NCBI GenBank assembly: GCA_033557465.1
Contig: CM066044.1
Coordinates: 193,370,184-193,434,183 of the forward strand
DNA from: Ichthyophis bannanicus
Taxonomy: Eukaryota > Chordata > Amphibia > Gymnophiona > Ichthyophiidae
DNA length: 64,000 nucleotides
Direction of reading: 5' to 3'
Position numbers and translations under genes: made by a program. Below the pieces are notes generated by a model. It was not told where the DNA came from. It was given only the letters and a program-made list of their open reading frames with translations, and did not search any database. Positions within the stretch are counted from its first letter, which is position 1; the number at the start of each line of letters is the position of its first letter. Shown in pieces: positions 23,642 through 34,024 of this stretch.

Positions 23642-24623
23642 ATGTCTTCTGGTGCTCAAGCTGCTCCTTCAACCTCAGCTTACCCAGGATTAGTTCCTAT
23701 TGGAGATCCTTCTTTTCAGAAATTTCTTCTTGACATGGCAGCCTTTCTTGCCATTCCTATTCCTGGCTCTACACTTAACCAAGATCCTGCAGAAAAGGAA
23801 AATATAATGCTTCCTTTACATTATTCTTTGCAGGATCTTCTTCTGAGGATGTGGGAATCACCTTTAAAGGTTCCTTCGCCTTCTACAGCCATTAATGTTC
23901 TGTATCAGGTGCCTCCCTCTCCGGGGTTTCAAAAGAACCAACTTCCACATCGTTCCATTGTAGTGGAATCAGCAATGAGGAAGGTAAGAAGCAAGAAGAA
24001 GCATTCTTCTTATCCGCCAGGTCGTGCATCTAAAGCATTTGATACCTTTTGGACGTCAAACCTTCCAAACTTCTATGCTGGCTTCAAGAATTATTTCATA
24101 TATTTTTTATATGAGTCTAACACTTCAGGAGGTCACAGAGAAATTGTCTCTTTTGTCCCCTTTTTTGTCAGAACCTAAGGCCACTGACTATTCCTTGCTG
24201 CTTAATCATAGCAGGAATATCTCTTGGTTTCTTTCTCGTGCTTCTCTAGACTCTTTTGAGTCTGTTAGCAGATCCTCTGCTATTGCCATTGGAGCACGTC
24301 ATACAGCCTGGCTGCAAGCTTCAGACTTGAGCAGATGGGCACAACATACACTGGGTAATTCTCCTTGTACCGGAGAAAATCTCTTTAATAAAGAGGCTTT
24401 ACGTCAGGTTGCTCATTGCTCCACTGACTTCCCTGGTTCTGGAAACCATCCTAAGCCTTCTTTTTCCCAAGGACGTAGGAAATGTCCTACCAAACCTCCT
24501 TTCCCTAAGAAAAGAAGGTTTCACCCTTCTGCCCATCCTCCAGATGTACCCAAACAAAGGACATCTCATCCTAGTCTGAAGTCTCCAGATTCTAGCCAGT
24601 CTAATCATAACCAGCAACCATAG
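23642..24623 (+). pseudogene. DIRS-B gag-like core (one frameshift)
   Basis: The first 135 residues are read from 23642. The frame then shifts near 24045, where an extra T occurs in the TTTTGG before 'acgtcaaacc', and continues in the frame of the 24024-24623 reading to a stop. The core landmarks match DIRS-A: FQKNQLPHRSIVVESAMRK, YPPGR, LDSFESVSRSSAIAIGAR and PCTGENLFNKEALR, ending in a basic tail. The zinc-ribbon N-terminus is absent because of the inserted repeat. Confidence 0.7.
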
Positions 24624-26743
24624 GTTCCTGTATGTTGCAATCTACAGTTAACTTCTTCTTAGCAGAAGTTTATTCTTCAAACTCTACACTGTTTTTTTCT
24701 TTTTCAGTATGCCAAGCTGTTAGGATACCTTTGTCCATGGGTTACAGAATTCTCCCCTTCTTACTACTATGAAGGGAAATTACAACTATCTCATGATAGT
24801 TTCTGTCCCCACATGGACATCTTTTCCTTCAGCTGACTTACCATATGGTTAGTCACCTTTCAACCCCCTCTCTCCAGGGTTTCCCCTGCTTGAGTGGGTA
24901 CCATACTGAAACACTTCTTTTTCTTCCAGTGTAGACTTTTTGTTATCCTTCAATGCATGCTCTGAACAACTCATCAGACAGGGATGGGAATATCTCCGCT
25001 CCCTTTGTCTGTTTTCTCCCTGTTTTTCCTACAGGAGAATACAGTCTGCTGTTCAGTTGCTGTGTATGCAGGAGTTCCAGTGATTGCTTTAATGCTCATT
25101 GCAAGCTACTTTCAACTATCTTGCATAATATTACTCACTGCAGGTTATTTTCTTCTAGCCATATCCTTTCCTAGGATGTGGCACACACACCTGACTTCAG
25201 TCAGTTTTTTCTCATAATTCTCCTGCACAATGCTCTCTGCAATCTTCAGAGAAGCTTACTACTTTGGGCCCTTGCACAGAGCATTGAACTTTATCTCTGA
25301 GGGTTTTTCCATCTAGTAGAAAAAGCTTATATAAATAATCATTCCATGGCGTGAATGTCCAAGGAGTTCCCAATCTTGCAGGAATCTACCCCTTTTTTCC
25401 TTACAGCTTGGCATTATGCTTTCTGCTCCACTTGGACAACGCATACTCTTTTCGTGTACATGATACCCCTGTGTCCCTTGGCTGGGTCATCCTGGTTTCT
25501 TAGTCTATGCGTTTTTGTCCTTTGGACATGTCAGAGTCCTAAAGTACTCCTGACGTGCTCTTGCCAGACTGCTATTATCCTCTGTTTTTTCACGCAACCC
25601 TACTGGTTATTCCACTGAACTACATTCCTGCACCGCAGAAATAGATTCTCTATATATCTTCAGGTGGTTTTATCCCCTCATTATTAGATGAATCCTTTCC
25701 CATCACATTCACCATGTGAATGTTTTTGTGGGGCTCAGTTGCAGGCATGTATCCTCAGACTTATATTCATGTATGTATATGTCCTATACATACATATTTC
25801 TGTAGTCTGTGTGGGCATAAGTCATGCCTATATATATATATATATATATATCACACATATATAGATATGTATGTCCCTCCATATATATATATATATATAT
25901 ATATATAATCCCCCCATTGGGAGATATCCATAGGATGCTAAGTATTACCTGCTATCTCCCTAACTGTCTATGCTATAAAATATTTCCCTTCTTAAGGGGT
26001 CCAGACAGTCCACTTGCCTATTCTCATACGGCTCAGTAAGTGGGAGCGGTTATACATACAATTATTGCTGTGATGTCAACAGCTTCTATTTTTGTTATAG
26101 ATCTCCCTGTCTATGAAGTATCAAACTTCAATGTCTTCCTATCTCTTACCAGCTAGGAAAGACAGTGTACATCTTCAATATTTCTAAGTACACTTCTGTT
26201 CTCCTTGGGAATAGGGGCTTTTTTCCATTCCCCCTCTTCCCTTCAGGACTGGGCTAATTCTCCAGATCGGTCAGTCTTCTTCTTTTAGTCCTCAATGTTA
26301 ATAACTCTGTACCTAAAAGAGTTTTCAGCTTTTTCCCATAAAGCTTTCCATTGAAGACCTACCGTTCTTCTCCTACCCCAGTTGACACCTGGGTCACCAG
26401 CCCATTCCAGGTTTGGAACTTCATCCTCACGGCTATGAAGTTACCTTGAGGATTCCGCTACTGCATCTACAGTACACTCCATCACAATTCTACTTCCTAC
26501 AATCCAGTAGGTAAGCTCTATATTGTACTAGTTCATTAAATATTTTAATGATACTTGACATACATTCTAAAGACTCTGTTTCCCTGTAGTCTTTAGATTC
26601 ACTGTTCCTGTACAGCTCTTCTCTATTCAACTCCTACCCCACATACCTCAGGGGATGCCGGGGATCCAGGTTTGGGAAATGCCGTCCTGTTCCAGGGATA
26701 CGCATTTTATGGGATCTCCCCTGGCATCCACAGCTAGGGAGTC
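24624..26743 (+). pseudogene. DIRS-B decayed or replaced pol region
   Basis: No RT, RNase H or recombinase motif can be read. It is collinear with DIRS-A: 'ctctctgcaatcttcagaga' at about 25229 against 'ctctctgcaattctacagag' at about 4859, and 'agattctctatatatcttc' in both. It ends 'caactcctaccccacatacc', the sequence that follows the recombinase stop in DIRS-D. Confidence 0.55.
25826..25906. repeat. AT microsatellite in DIRS-B
   Basis: Two (TA)n blocks separated by 'tcacacatatatagatatgt'-type sequence, at the position equivalent to the AT run of DIRS-A. Confidence 0.85.
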
Positions 26744-26845
26744 CCCATATGTGAAGACTCATTCCTGCTTGTTCCTGGAGATAGCACAGTTACTTACCTG
26801 TAACAGGTGATATCTGGGAACAGCAGGAATTAGTCTTCACAACCC
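26744..26845 (+). repeat. DIRS-B internal complementary region
   Basis: It contains 'gcttgttcctggagata' fused to 'gcacagttacttacctgta', the reverse complement of the joined element ends, as in DIRS-A and DIRS-D. Confidence 0.85.
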
Positions 26846-26917
26846 ACCCACCTCCCCTAGGAGTTGTGTCTATCTCCTTTCCTCTTTCTCTCCTTCTGTC
26901 TCAGCTATGAAACTCAA

Positions 26918-27102
26918 CTGAGGAGAGGCAGTGGGAAAGGCGGGAAGTCAGCACGCAGGCGCGAGGGATGCTCCCAAAAGCTTTCTGATTGGATGCTGGG
27001 GAACATTCCCGTGCAGGCTCCGTCGGTACCGACGTACCCATATGTGAAGACTAATTCCTGCTGTTCCCAGAGATCACCTGTTACAGGTAAGTAACTGTGC
27101 TT
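26918..27102 (+). repeat. DIRS-B right inverted terminal repeat
   Basis: Inverted copy of 21367-21530 plus the terminal extension with CAG|GTAAGT at 27084-27092. Confidence 0.85.
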
Positions 27103-27469
27103 TATTGGCTCTCGTTTTGAAGATATTGCATGTAGTTCATTTTTGACGTTTCACCATGTAAATTTATCCAGTAGGACATCAACAACATCCCAAATATGCA
27201 ATGTGATGCAATATTACATCTTTCAAGGCTTTATACCAGCATGCACACATCATCCAGAGTTGATTGCATCATTTTCTGATGCAATGCAATGCAATACTAC
27301 TGCCAGACGGCTGCTGAAGCCATCTGACGTCAGCAGTGTACTATACGCAGTCGGAAAGGTTGAGCATTTAAAATATTTCAGACTGTGTGCGAGACAGTTT
27401 AAGCTACTATTACATATAACTTTTATTAATCATATAATTTTAGCAATTTAGGTACAATACAGAACAGTA
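27103..27469. other. No recognised feature
   Basis: AT-rich flank between DIRS-B and the pseudogene. It contains a short 'gatgcaatgcaatgcaat' pentamer repeat near 27278. Confidence 0.4.
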
Positions 27470-29450
27470 ATGCTGCGAAAGTGCATTAATACCGTTGACA
27501 ATTTCTGCTACATTTGTGGGGAAGTGACATTTGCCAACCAGAAGAAAAGTATCACTTCTCAACTGAAGAAGGCATATCATCTTTACTTCGGATGCAAGAT
27601 TGGTGACCAAGACAAGCCTTGGGCCCTGCATATATGCTGTGCTACATGTACAATACAGCTTTCACAGTGGTTGAATTGCAAAAGACCATCAATGCTGTTT
27701 TGCAGTCCCCATGGTGTGGAGAGAGCTAAGCAACCACATAAATGGCTGTTACTTCTGCTTGGTTCCTCCTCTTTCCAGCGGAATAACGAAGCAAAAGAAG
27801 TCGAGCATAGTCTACCCAAACATTCCGTCTGCATTGAGACCAGTTCCACATGGTGAGGGACTTCCTATTCCAGAACCTCCATTAGAATATTCTCTTGATT
27901 CATCTGATGAGGACAAGGGTGAGCCGACCTGTTCTTCTCCTGGTCTGTCAGCATGCAGTGACCCAGATTTTCACTGGGATGCATATCAACTCCACACAGA
28001 ATAACACAGGAAGAGATAAATGACCTGGTTCGTGATTTGGACTTATCCAAGAACAAGGCAGAATTGCTAGGATCAAGACTGCAACAATGGAATCTTCTAG
28101 AAGAAGATGCCAACATTACTTCATATCGAAAGCGCCACCAGCAGTTGGAGCCTTTCTTCAGAAAGGAAAGTAATCTGGTATTCTGTTTCGATATTGAAAG
28201 CCTCATGAATGCCTTAAAAATCACTCATGACCCACAAGACTGGAGACTATTTATAGACTCTTCAAAACTGAAGGCTGTGCTTTTGAACAATGGAAACTGT
28301 CTTCCATCTATCCAGTAGCACACGCCGTCCACATGAAAGAGACATTCGGTAACTTAAAGCATCTACTGACTTCCATTAACTATAACAAGTACAGCTGGCA
28401 CCTCTGTGGTGACTTGAAGGTAGTTGCCCTTTTAATGGGACTGCAGCAGGGATATATAAAATACATGTGTTTCTTATGTGAGTGGGATAGCCAAGCAAGG
28501 GATTGGCACTACTTGCAGAAGGAATGGAATCGCAGACAAAATGTAACAGTTGGAGAGAAGAATATCCAGCACCCAGCTCTGGTTGAGGCTCACAAAATCC
28601 TGCTACCACCCCTTCACACCAAACTAGGTTTGATGAAAAACTTTGAAAGCCATGGACTGCACTTCGCCAGCTTTCCAATACCTGCATGAAAAATTCCCTC
28701 GACTCAGCGAAGCAAAGATTAAAGAGGGAGTTTTTGTGGGCTCTCAGATTTGAGAGCTCTTCAAAGATGACCGGTTCAACAACTTGCTGCAGGGTGATGC
28801 GAAACAAGCATGGAATGCTTTTCACCTATTGTCAACAAACTTTCTCGGGAATGTAAGGGCAGAAAACTACAAGGAACTAGTAGAAGACATGCTGATGCAG
28901 TATCAGAAACTTGGCTGCAATCTGTCTCTAAAGATCCATTTCCTTTATTTATTTATTTAATTCTCTTATATACCGCGCTATTCTGCATCAGTGCGGTTTA
29001 CATTGAACAAACTGAAATTACATTGAACAGGGCATTATAACTTGGAGATAACTATTTTACAGGGAACATGGGCTATGGAGTGTTAAGTGGCTTGCCCAAG
29101 ACCACAAGGAGCACCTGTGGGACTAGAAACCCCAGTCCTTCCGGCCCAAGGTTGCTGTCCTCTAGTGGGATTTGAACCCCTGACCTTCCGGCCTGAAGTA
29201 CCTTGCCCCAACCACTAGGCCACTCCTCCACTCCATCTTGATTTTTTCCTGACAACTGTGGTATGGTTAGTGATGAACAGGGTGAACGTTTTCACCAGGA
29301 TATCGCAACGATGGAGCAAAGATACTAGGGAAAATGGTCCACTACAATGCTGGCTGACTACTGCTGGACACTCTCCAGAGAAGCTTCCGAACAGCTGTAC
29401 AAGAGACAGGTGAAAAAATCTAAGAAGTATTCTATGACTTAGGCCTTCGG
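27470..29450 (+). pseudogene. Disrupted gene of a multicopy family of unknown function (CxxC N-terminus, HQDI motif)
   Basis: Fragments in changing frames follow one collinear protein. The N-terminus has a zinc-like CYICGE pair and KKAYHLYFGCKIGDQDKPW; then come LSNHINGCYFCLV and YPNIPSALRPVPHGE, an acidic spacer, LFIDSSKLKAVLLNN, YIKYMCFLCEWDSQARDW, LLPPLHTKLGLMKNF, and ENYKELVEDML before a SINE. After the SINE come DEQGERFHQDIATMEQRY and MLADYCWTLSRE. I recognise this as a protein family found in many copies in arthropod, cnidarian and fish genomes. It is probably transposon-derived, but I cannot name its superfamily. It is dead here: at least three frameshifts, stops, and a SINE insertion. 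Confidence 0.65.
28943..29235 (-). mobile_element. tRNA-derived SINE inside the pseudogene
   Basis: On the minus strand a tRNA-like head (TGGCCTAGTGGTTGGGGC, B-box GGTTCAAATCC) is followed by a body and a LINE-like 3' tail, 'aaaccgcactgatgcag' pairing with 'gcggtatataagag', then AAATAAATAAA. It splits the host reading between LKIHF and HLDFFPDN. The short word TCCAT flanks both sides as a possible duplication. The same SINE family occurs at 33605-33897. Confidence 0.75.
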
Positions 29451-30784
29451 TTAATACCTGTAAAAAAACTATTATATTTACTATTGACATGCATTTTGTG
29501 ATGTAAACATTAATTCTTGTAGATTACAAAAAAACTAGAGCCAACTTTGCAATTTCACTGTCATATTTGTGTTCAGCATATAAAAATTGATAAGAAATGA
29601 CTATTTTTATTTCAGTAACATGACATTTGTAAAAATTTGTTGACCAGTGTTTAGTACCTTGACATTCAACCCAATCCTCACCAATCAGACATTTGCATAA
29701 ATTAAAACAAGATTTGTCTTTATGCAATTATATGGTTTCCCATAGGGTGGAATTCTAAACCTTGACTCCTGCTTTGGGAGCTACAGGGGCATGAAACCTA
29801 ATTTTCAAATGCTAACAAAATCAAAACTTGTTAAACTTATCTAGTTTCATGCTTTGCATTTGCAGTATCCCAATAACAGGAGAGCTGCTCTTAGGGTGCA
29901 CATTAGCAGAACATGATCGAAGTAGCTCAGCTTGTAGATGAACAGCATTGCAATTTGTAGACACACATATCACATCTCTCTCTCTCTAGATAAATAACAT
30001 GAAGTGGTGGGAGGAGAAATACATCCATAAAAGGTAGGAAATGGAGAAGCAGTAGAAGAGGGAAGGAGAAGGGTAACTGACAGAAAGAGGCTGGGAGAGG
30101 AGACGTGGACTGTGAGAGGAAGTGGAACTATGCTGAGGAAGAGGAAAATAATAAGCTAAGGGCAGGAAGACGAGGATATGAATTATGAGGAAAAGAGGCA
30201 CTAAGAGGGAGACTTAGGTTATAACTGGGGGGGAGGGGGAGGAAGGAGAAGCCAAGCCAGGGAATATGATGGAGTAGGAAAGAGGGATTGAGAAAGAGCT
30301 ATGAGCTGTGAAACCTGCTGCGAGTTGAAGGACTGAGAGAAGCTATGAGAAGGGGCTGTGAGAGGAAGTGTTGCACAGAGGTATATGAAGAGGGCTAAGA
30401 GTAAAGCTGCTTGGGACTAGACTAGAAGCGACTTGAGAGGAAAGAGGATCATGGTGGGAAGAGGCGTGAAGGAAGTGGTAGAAGGACCAAGACTAGAAGA
30501 AGATGAAAGAAGGTAACAAGCTGTAGATAGTAAAGGGAAGAGGTAGGACCACATCAGTGCCTCAGCCCAGGATTTAGAGTCCTCATTTGGTTTACATTTG
30601 AGGAACCAAGCAAGCGTTTTTAACAGTAGCGCTAGCCTGGCTGGAGACATCAGCAATGAAGGGTGGTAGCAATTGAACACCATCAGCTGGGGTAGAAAGA
30701 AGGAGGCATCATCAGTATTGGTGCTGGGGAAGGCACCAAATTTTTAAGCCAACCAGGGCATGGGCATGGGCATAGTTTGGGGAG
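29451..30784. other. No recognised gene; purine-rich part
   Basis: 29451-29970 is AT-rich with no feature. From about 29970 a (CT)n run is followed by roughly 500 bases of GA-rich sequence with 'gagaagctatgagaagggg'-type words. It is reminiscent of, but not clearly aligned to, the G-rich repeat at 7590. Confidence 0.4.
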
Positions 30785-31245
30785 AGTGAGGGGGGGCATT
30801 GCCCCCCCCCCACCAAAGAGTTGTCCTGACAATGGCTGCAATGTTTGTCTGCCCATGGGGATCCAATCTCCCGCAGGCAGATAAAAGGGGACTTTGCCAC
30901 CATTGTGGTTATCCCCATCTCTTTTGCCCACAAGAGATCAGATTTCTGCGGGCAGACAAGCTTCGCAGCCATCATTGAGACAACTCGTTTGGGAGGAGGG
31001 GGGCAATGCCTGCAGTAGAAGAGAAGGAGATTGCGCAAAGTCCCCTTCTATCTGCCAGCAGGAGATTGGATCCCCCACAGGCAAAAGAAAAGGGGATCAT
31101 GGCTAAGTCCCCATCTTTTCTGCCCATGGGAGATGGGATTCCCCTGCAGGCAAACATGAAGGGGCAACCAAGAGACAAGCAGTCTGCCCCTGGGAATCCA
31201 ATCCCCCACATGCAGAAAAGAAGAGGGGGGCCCAGTGACCTGCAG
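30785..31245. repeat. Inverted and tandem repeat cluster around a GGGGATCCAATCTCCC core
   Basis: 30857-30897 (ggggatccaatctcccgcag and so on to gggactttgc) is the near-exact inverse of 31035-31076. 30785-30855 is likewise inverted in 30950-31020. Further degenerate units lie at about 31100-31160 and 31180-31225. All units share TCTGCCC, GGAT..ATCTCCC and CAGGCA. The result is a set of five or six units in alternating orientation that could fold into large hairpins. Confidence 0.65.
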
Positions 31246-31556
31246 TACAATAGGTTGTGTATGTAGGAGGTGGAGGAGTTCAAGTGAGGTAGAGAAGTCA
31301 GGAACTATTTAAAGGTGCAGGGAGTTTATTTAAAAAAGAAGAATGGGAGGATTTTAGGGCAGGGGGTGAGAGTGCTGGGGGGGAGGTTGATGAAGGGGGA
31401 AGAGTCTGGAAGGGTAACAGGAGGGGAGGAGGGAAGAGTGCAAGGTGTTGCCAAAAGGTGCATCTCTCTCTCCCCCCCCCCCCCCTGAACATACACAAGC
31501 ACCCTGTCCCCACCCCCACACAGGCATCCCTTCTCTGCATGACAGACACACACATG

Positions 31557-31646
31557 GGCACCTCACCTCCAAACCACACGCGCACAGGCACCTCACCTCC
31601 ATACCATACGCACACAGGCACCTCACCTCCATACCACACGCACACA
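31557..31646. repeat. 30-bp minisatellite, three units
   Basis: Units at 31557-31586, 31587-31616 and 31617-31646 share 'ggcacctcacctcca' followed by a CCA(C/T)ACGC(G/A)CACA end. They lie within a broader CA-rich stretch 31490-31740. Confidence 0.85.
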
Positions 31647-31746
31647 CATACAGACACCCCACCTCTGCACCATCATGCACAGATGCCCCACACCTCAGCC
31701 ACACAAAGGCACCTACCACATATCCTCCCATGCACAGGCAGGCATA

Positions 31747-32629
31747 GCACTGTTGCACCACACTTAATATCTGAAGCTATAACTGCTGCTGTTTGTGTTA
31801 TTTTCTAAAGATGCCATGCAGTATAGGAACTTTGGTGCTGGTCTCATGAAACTTGAGAACATGAGACCAGTCTGAGAGACAATGGGAGGGGGGGGGGGGA
31901 GTCATGAGGAGATCATAAGCACTGGCTACTAAATCCATGCAAAGTTTGTTGAGTCCTGCACTAGAGGCACAGCATGTTTGGAATTTTGGTGCCAGCTATG
32001 GTCTGCACAAATAAAGTCCTGTCACCATGTGCACCTCTCTGCTAGCTGTTGCTTTTATGTTTGCTGAGCAGTAACATGAGGCACAGTTCCCTCTGATTCC
32101 TTATGCAGGCAATGCTGCCTCTCCCCTCCCTTGATCCTGATGATTCTTGTTCAGAGATGGGCTGTGGGGAGATCCAGCACTGCACCTAATGAGCAACATG
32201 ACACTGAGATTGACAGAGAGGGAAAGCTATGGGGAGAGGGTGTGCCGCCTGCATGTGGGATCAGAGAGACCTGCGCGGCTCATGCTACTGCTCAGCAAAG
32301 GTGAGGCTAGTGTGTTACACTGCATGCAGAGCTGGCTTGTTGGGGTTTCAATTTAATTTTATCTACATATTTCTACTTCAAGTTTATTAGAATTTATTCT
32401 GTACTTAGTGAGGGTCTAAATATTTTTTGCCTGAGTGACTGAGACCAAGTGTTTTGTTTAGCTTTGAGTTTCTATGTAGGATCTGTAGTAATCTGATTTG
32501 TTCAATTTTCCGAATAGGCAAATACAGTGACAGAATTCAAAATGACATGGGTCAGACACAATGGATCCCTTTATAGAAACAGGATAAAATCAAAATAAAC
32601 ATAACTGTCTCTGATATCTCAACAAGTTG
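31747..32629. other. No recognised feature
   Basis: Mixed single-copy-looking sequence without long frames. It has one G run near 31889. Confidence 0.4.
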
Positions 32630-32795
32630 AGGTGACCTGCACGGAGCAGTGGGTACATCCCTAAACAAAGGCATGGGGAGGGGTGACCTGCATAGAGCGG
32701 CAGGTGCACCAACTCTTGCCACCTTGCTGGGCAGATTAGATGGACCATACTGGTCTTTATCTGCCATCATATACTACAGTACTATGTTACTTTGT
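32630..32795 (+). repeat. LINE 3' tail
   Basis: 'ttgctgggcagattagatgg', 'accatactggtctttatctg' and 'ccatcatatactac...atgtta' form the recurrent terminal sequence of a CR1/L3-type LINE. Upstream are duplicated 'ggtgacctgca' words. Confidence 0.55.
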
Positions 32796-33604
32796 GAAAG
32801 GATATTCTAAGGCCCACTGCAATATTTATGGTGCTGCTCTTCTCTAGGTAGGCGCCTTATTGCATTTCATTTTAGAAGTTAGTTTCATTATGGAATGGTA
32901 GATTTGCATTGTAGGTCTTCAGTGGCTTGTGTAGGATATTTTGTTAGTTAATAATCTGTCTGGTACTGGAGAGGCTGTTACTGAGATGACACTGGAATCT
33001 GATTTTTTTTTTCCTTGTATGTTGGGTTCTACAGTGAAATGTCCTAGTTCTGCTCCGCACCTACTGTTGGAGGAGAGATTTCATTGGATGCAAAGTTGAT
33101 GTTCAAAAAGAAAAAGAGAGAACCATAGCATAGTTTCTAACACCAAAATAAAATTAATTCTAAATTATTTTGGCATTAGAAATTGTGCTGTGATTCTCTT
33201 TTTCTTCTTGTCTCTTGGTGTGAAGCACCTTACATCTCCTTTTTAATCTTAGAGTACCAGGCTAAATAACTAAACAGCTACAGTTTTTGCTGCATTTTAA
33301 TTATATAGCCTGGGAATATGTTTTCCCTATTTTTTGGCAAAGCCATTGAATGAGAGCTTCTTTGAGTGTCTTGGGGGGTGCCTGCTTATCCCTCGCCTGT
33401 TATAATTGCTTCCTATCCATTGAGCATTTTTTTTTTAAGATAACCATAATGAATATACAAGTAAATATGCAAATATGTTGCTCCACCCTTTGCCTCCCAA
33501 ATGAAGCAGTCATACTACATCCATGGACCAGGGCAGCCAAAAAAAATTGCTCCTTCTGAGATGGCTTGCATTTCTCAGCACTCTACAACATGGCATGTGA
33601 TATG
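32796..33604. other. No recognised feature
   Basis: AT-rich sequence with short T runs. No frame or repeat end is recognised. Confidence 0.4.
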
Positions 33605-33897
33605 GGGGAGAGGGAGGCGTGGTCTAGTGGTTAGGACAAGGTACTTCAGGCCGGAGGGTCGGGGGTTCAAGTCCCACCTGGGGACAGCAATCTCAGGCCG
33701 GAGGGATTGGGATTTCTAGTCCTATAGGCACTCCTTGTGGTCTTGGGCAAGCCACTTAACCCTCCAATGCCCATGTTCCCTGTATGTATTAGTGTGTGTG
33801 TCTCATATCCCCTCATGTTAAATGTATCCCCCAATTGACTGCTTTGACCTGGTGAAAAGCGGGATATAAATACAGCTAAATAAATAAATAAATACTG
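33605..33897 (+). mobile_element. tRNA-derived SINE, full length
   Basis: The head has an A-box-like TGGTCTAGTGGTTAGGAC and a B-box GGTTCAAGTCC. The body contains 'tcttgggcaagccacttaac' and the tail ends 'gggatataaatacagc' then (TAAA)n. It is the same family as 28943-29235 but with a different 3' half (ctgctttgacctggtgaaaa), so a subfamily or recombinant. Confidence 0.8.
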
Positions 33898-34024
33898 CCA
33901 ACTTACATAACAGCGTGGCGGATCACAATAAAAACATCATTACAGAAGTCACAAAAGAACTACAAAATAGAAGAGAACCATTCACACATGAGAAAAGAGA
34001 ACCAGAGAGGGAGAGGAAAGAAGG

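Larger units (their letters stand above)
21367..27102 (+). mobile_element. DIRS-B: non-autonomous DIRS element, with a repeat inserted in gag
   Basis: Left ITR 21367-21530, ICR 26744-26845 and right ITR 26918-27102 match those of DIRS-A, so this is a structurally complete insertion. Between the 5' leader and the conserved gag core sits about 1.85 kb of unrelated G-rich repeat (about 21740-23607), which removes the gag N-terminus. Downstream of gag, the 24624-26743 part is collinear with DIRS-A and lacks any readable pol. Flanks are 'aaaaaaattt' on the left and 'tttattggctc' on the right. Confidence 0.85.

Noticed and set aside
31458..31808. His/Thr/Pro-rich repeat protein
   Set aside because: It is a translation of the 30-bp CA-rich minisatellite.
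33605..33680. Functional tRNA gene
   Set aside because: A- and B-box words are present, but the flanks do not form an acceptor stem, and the SINE body and tail follow. The same holds at 14-95 and 29170-29235.
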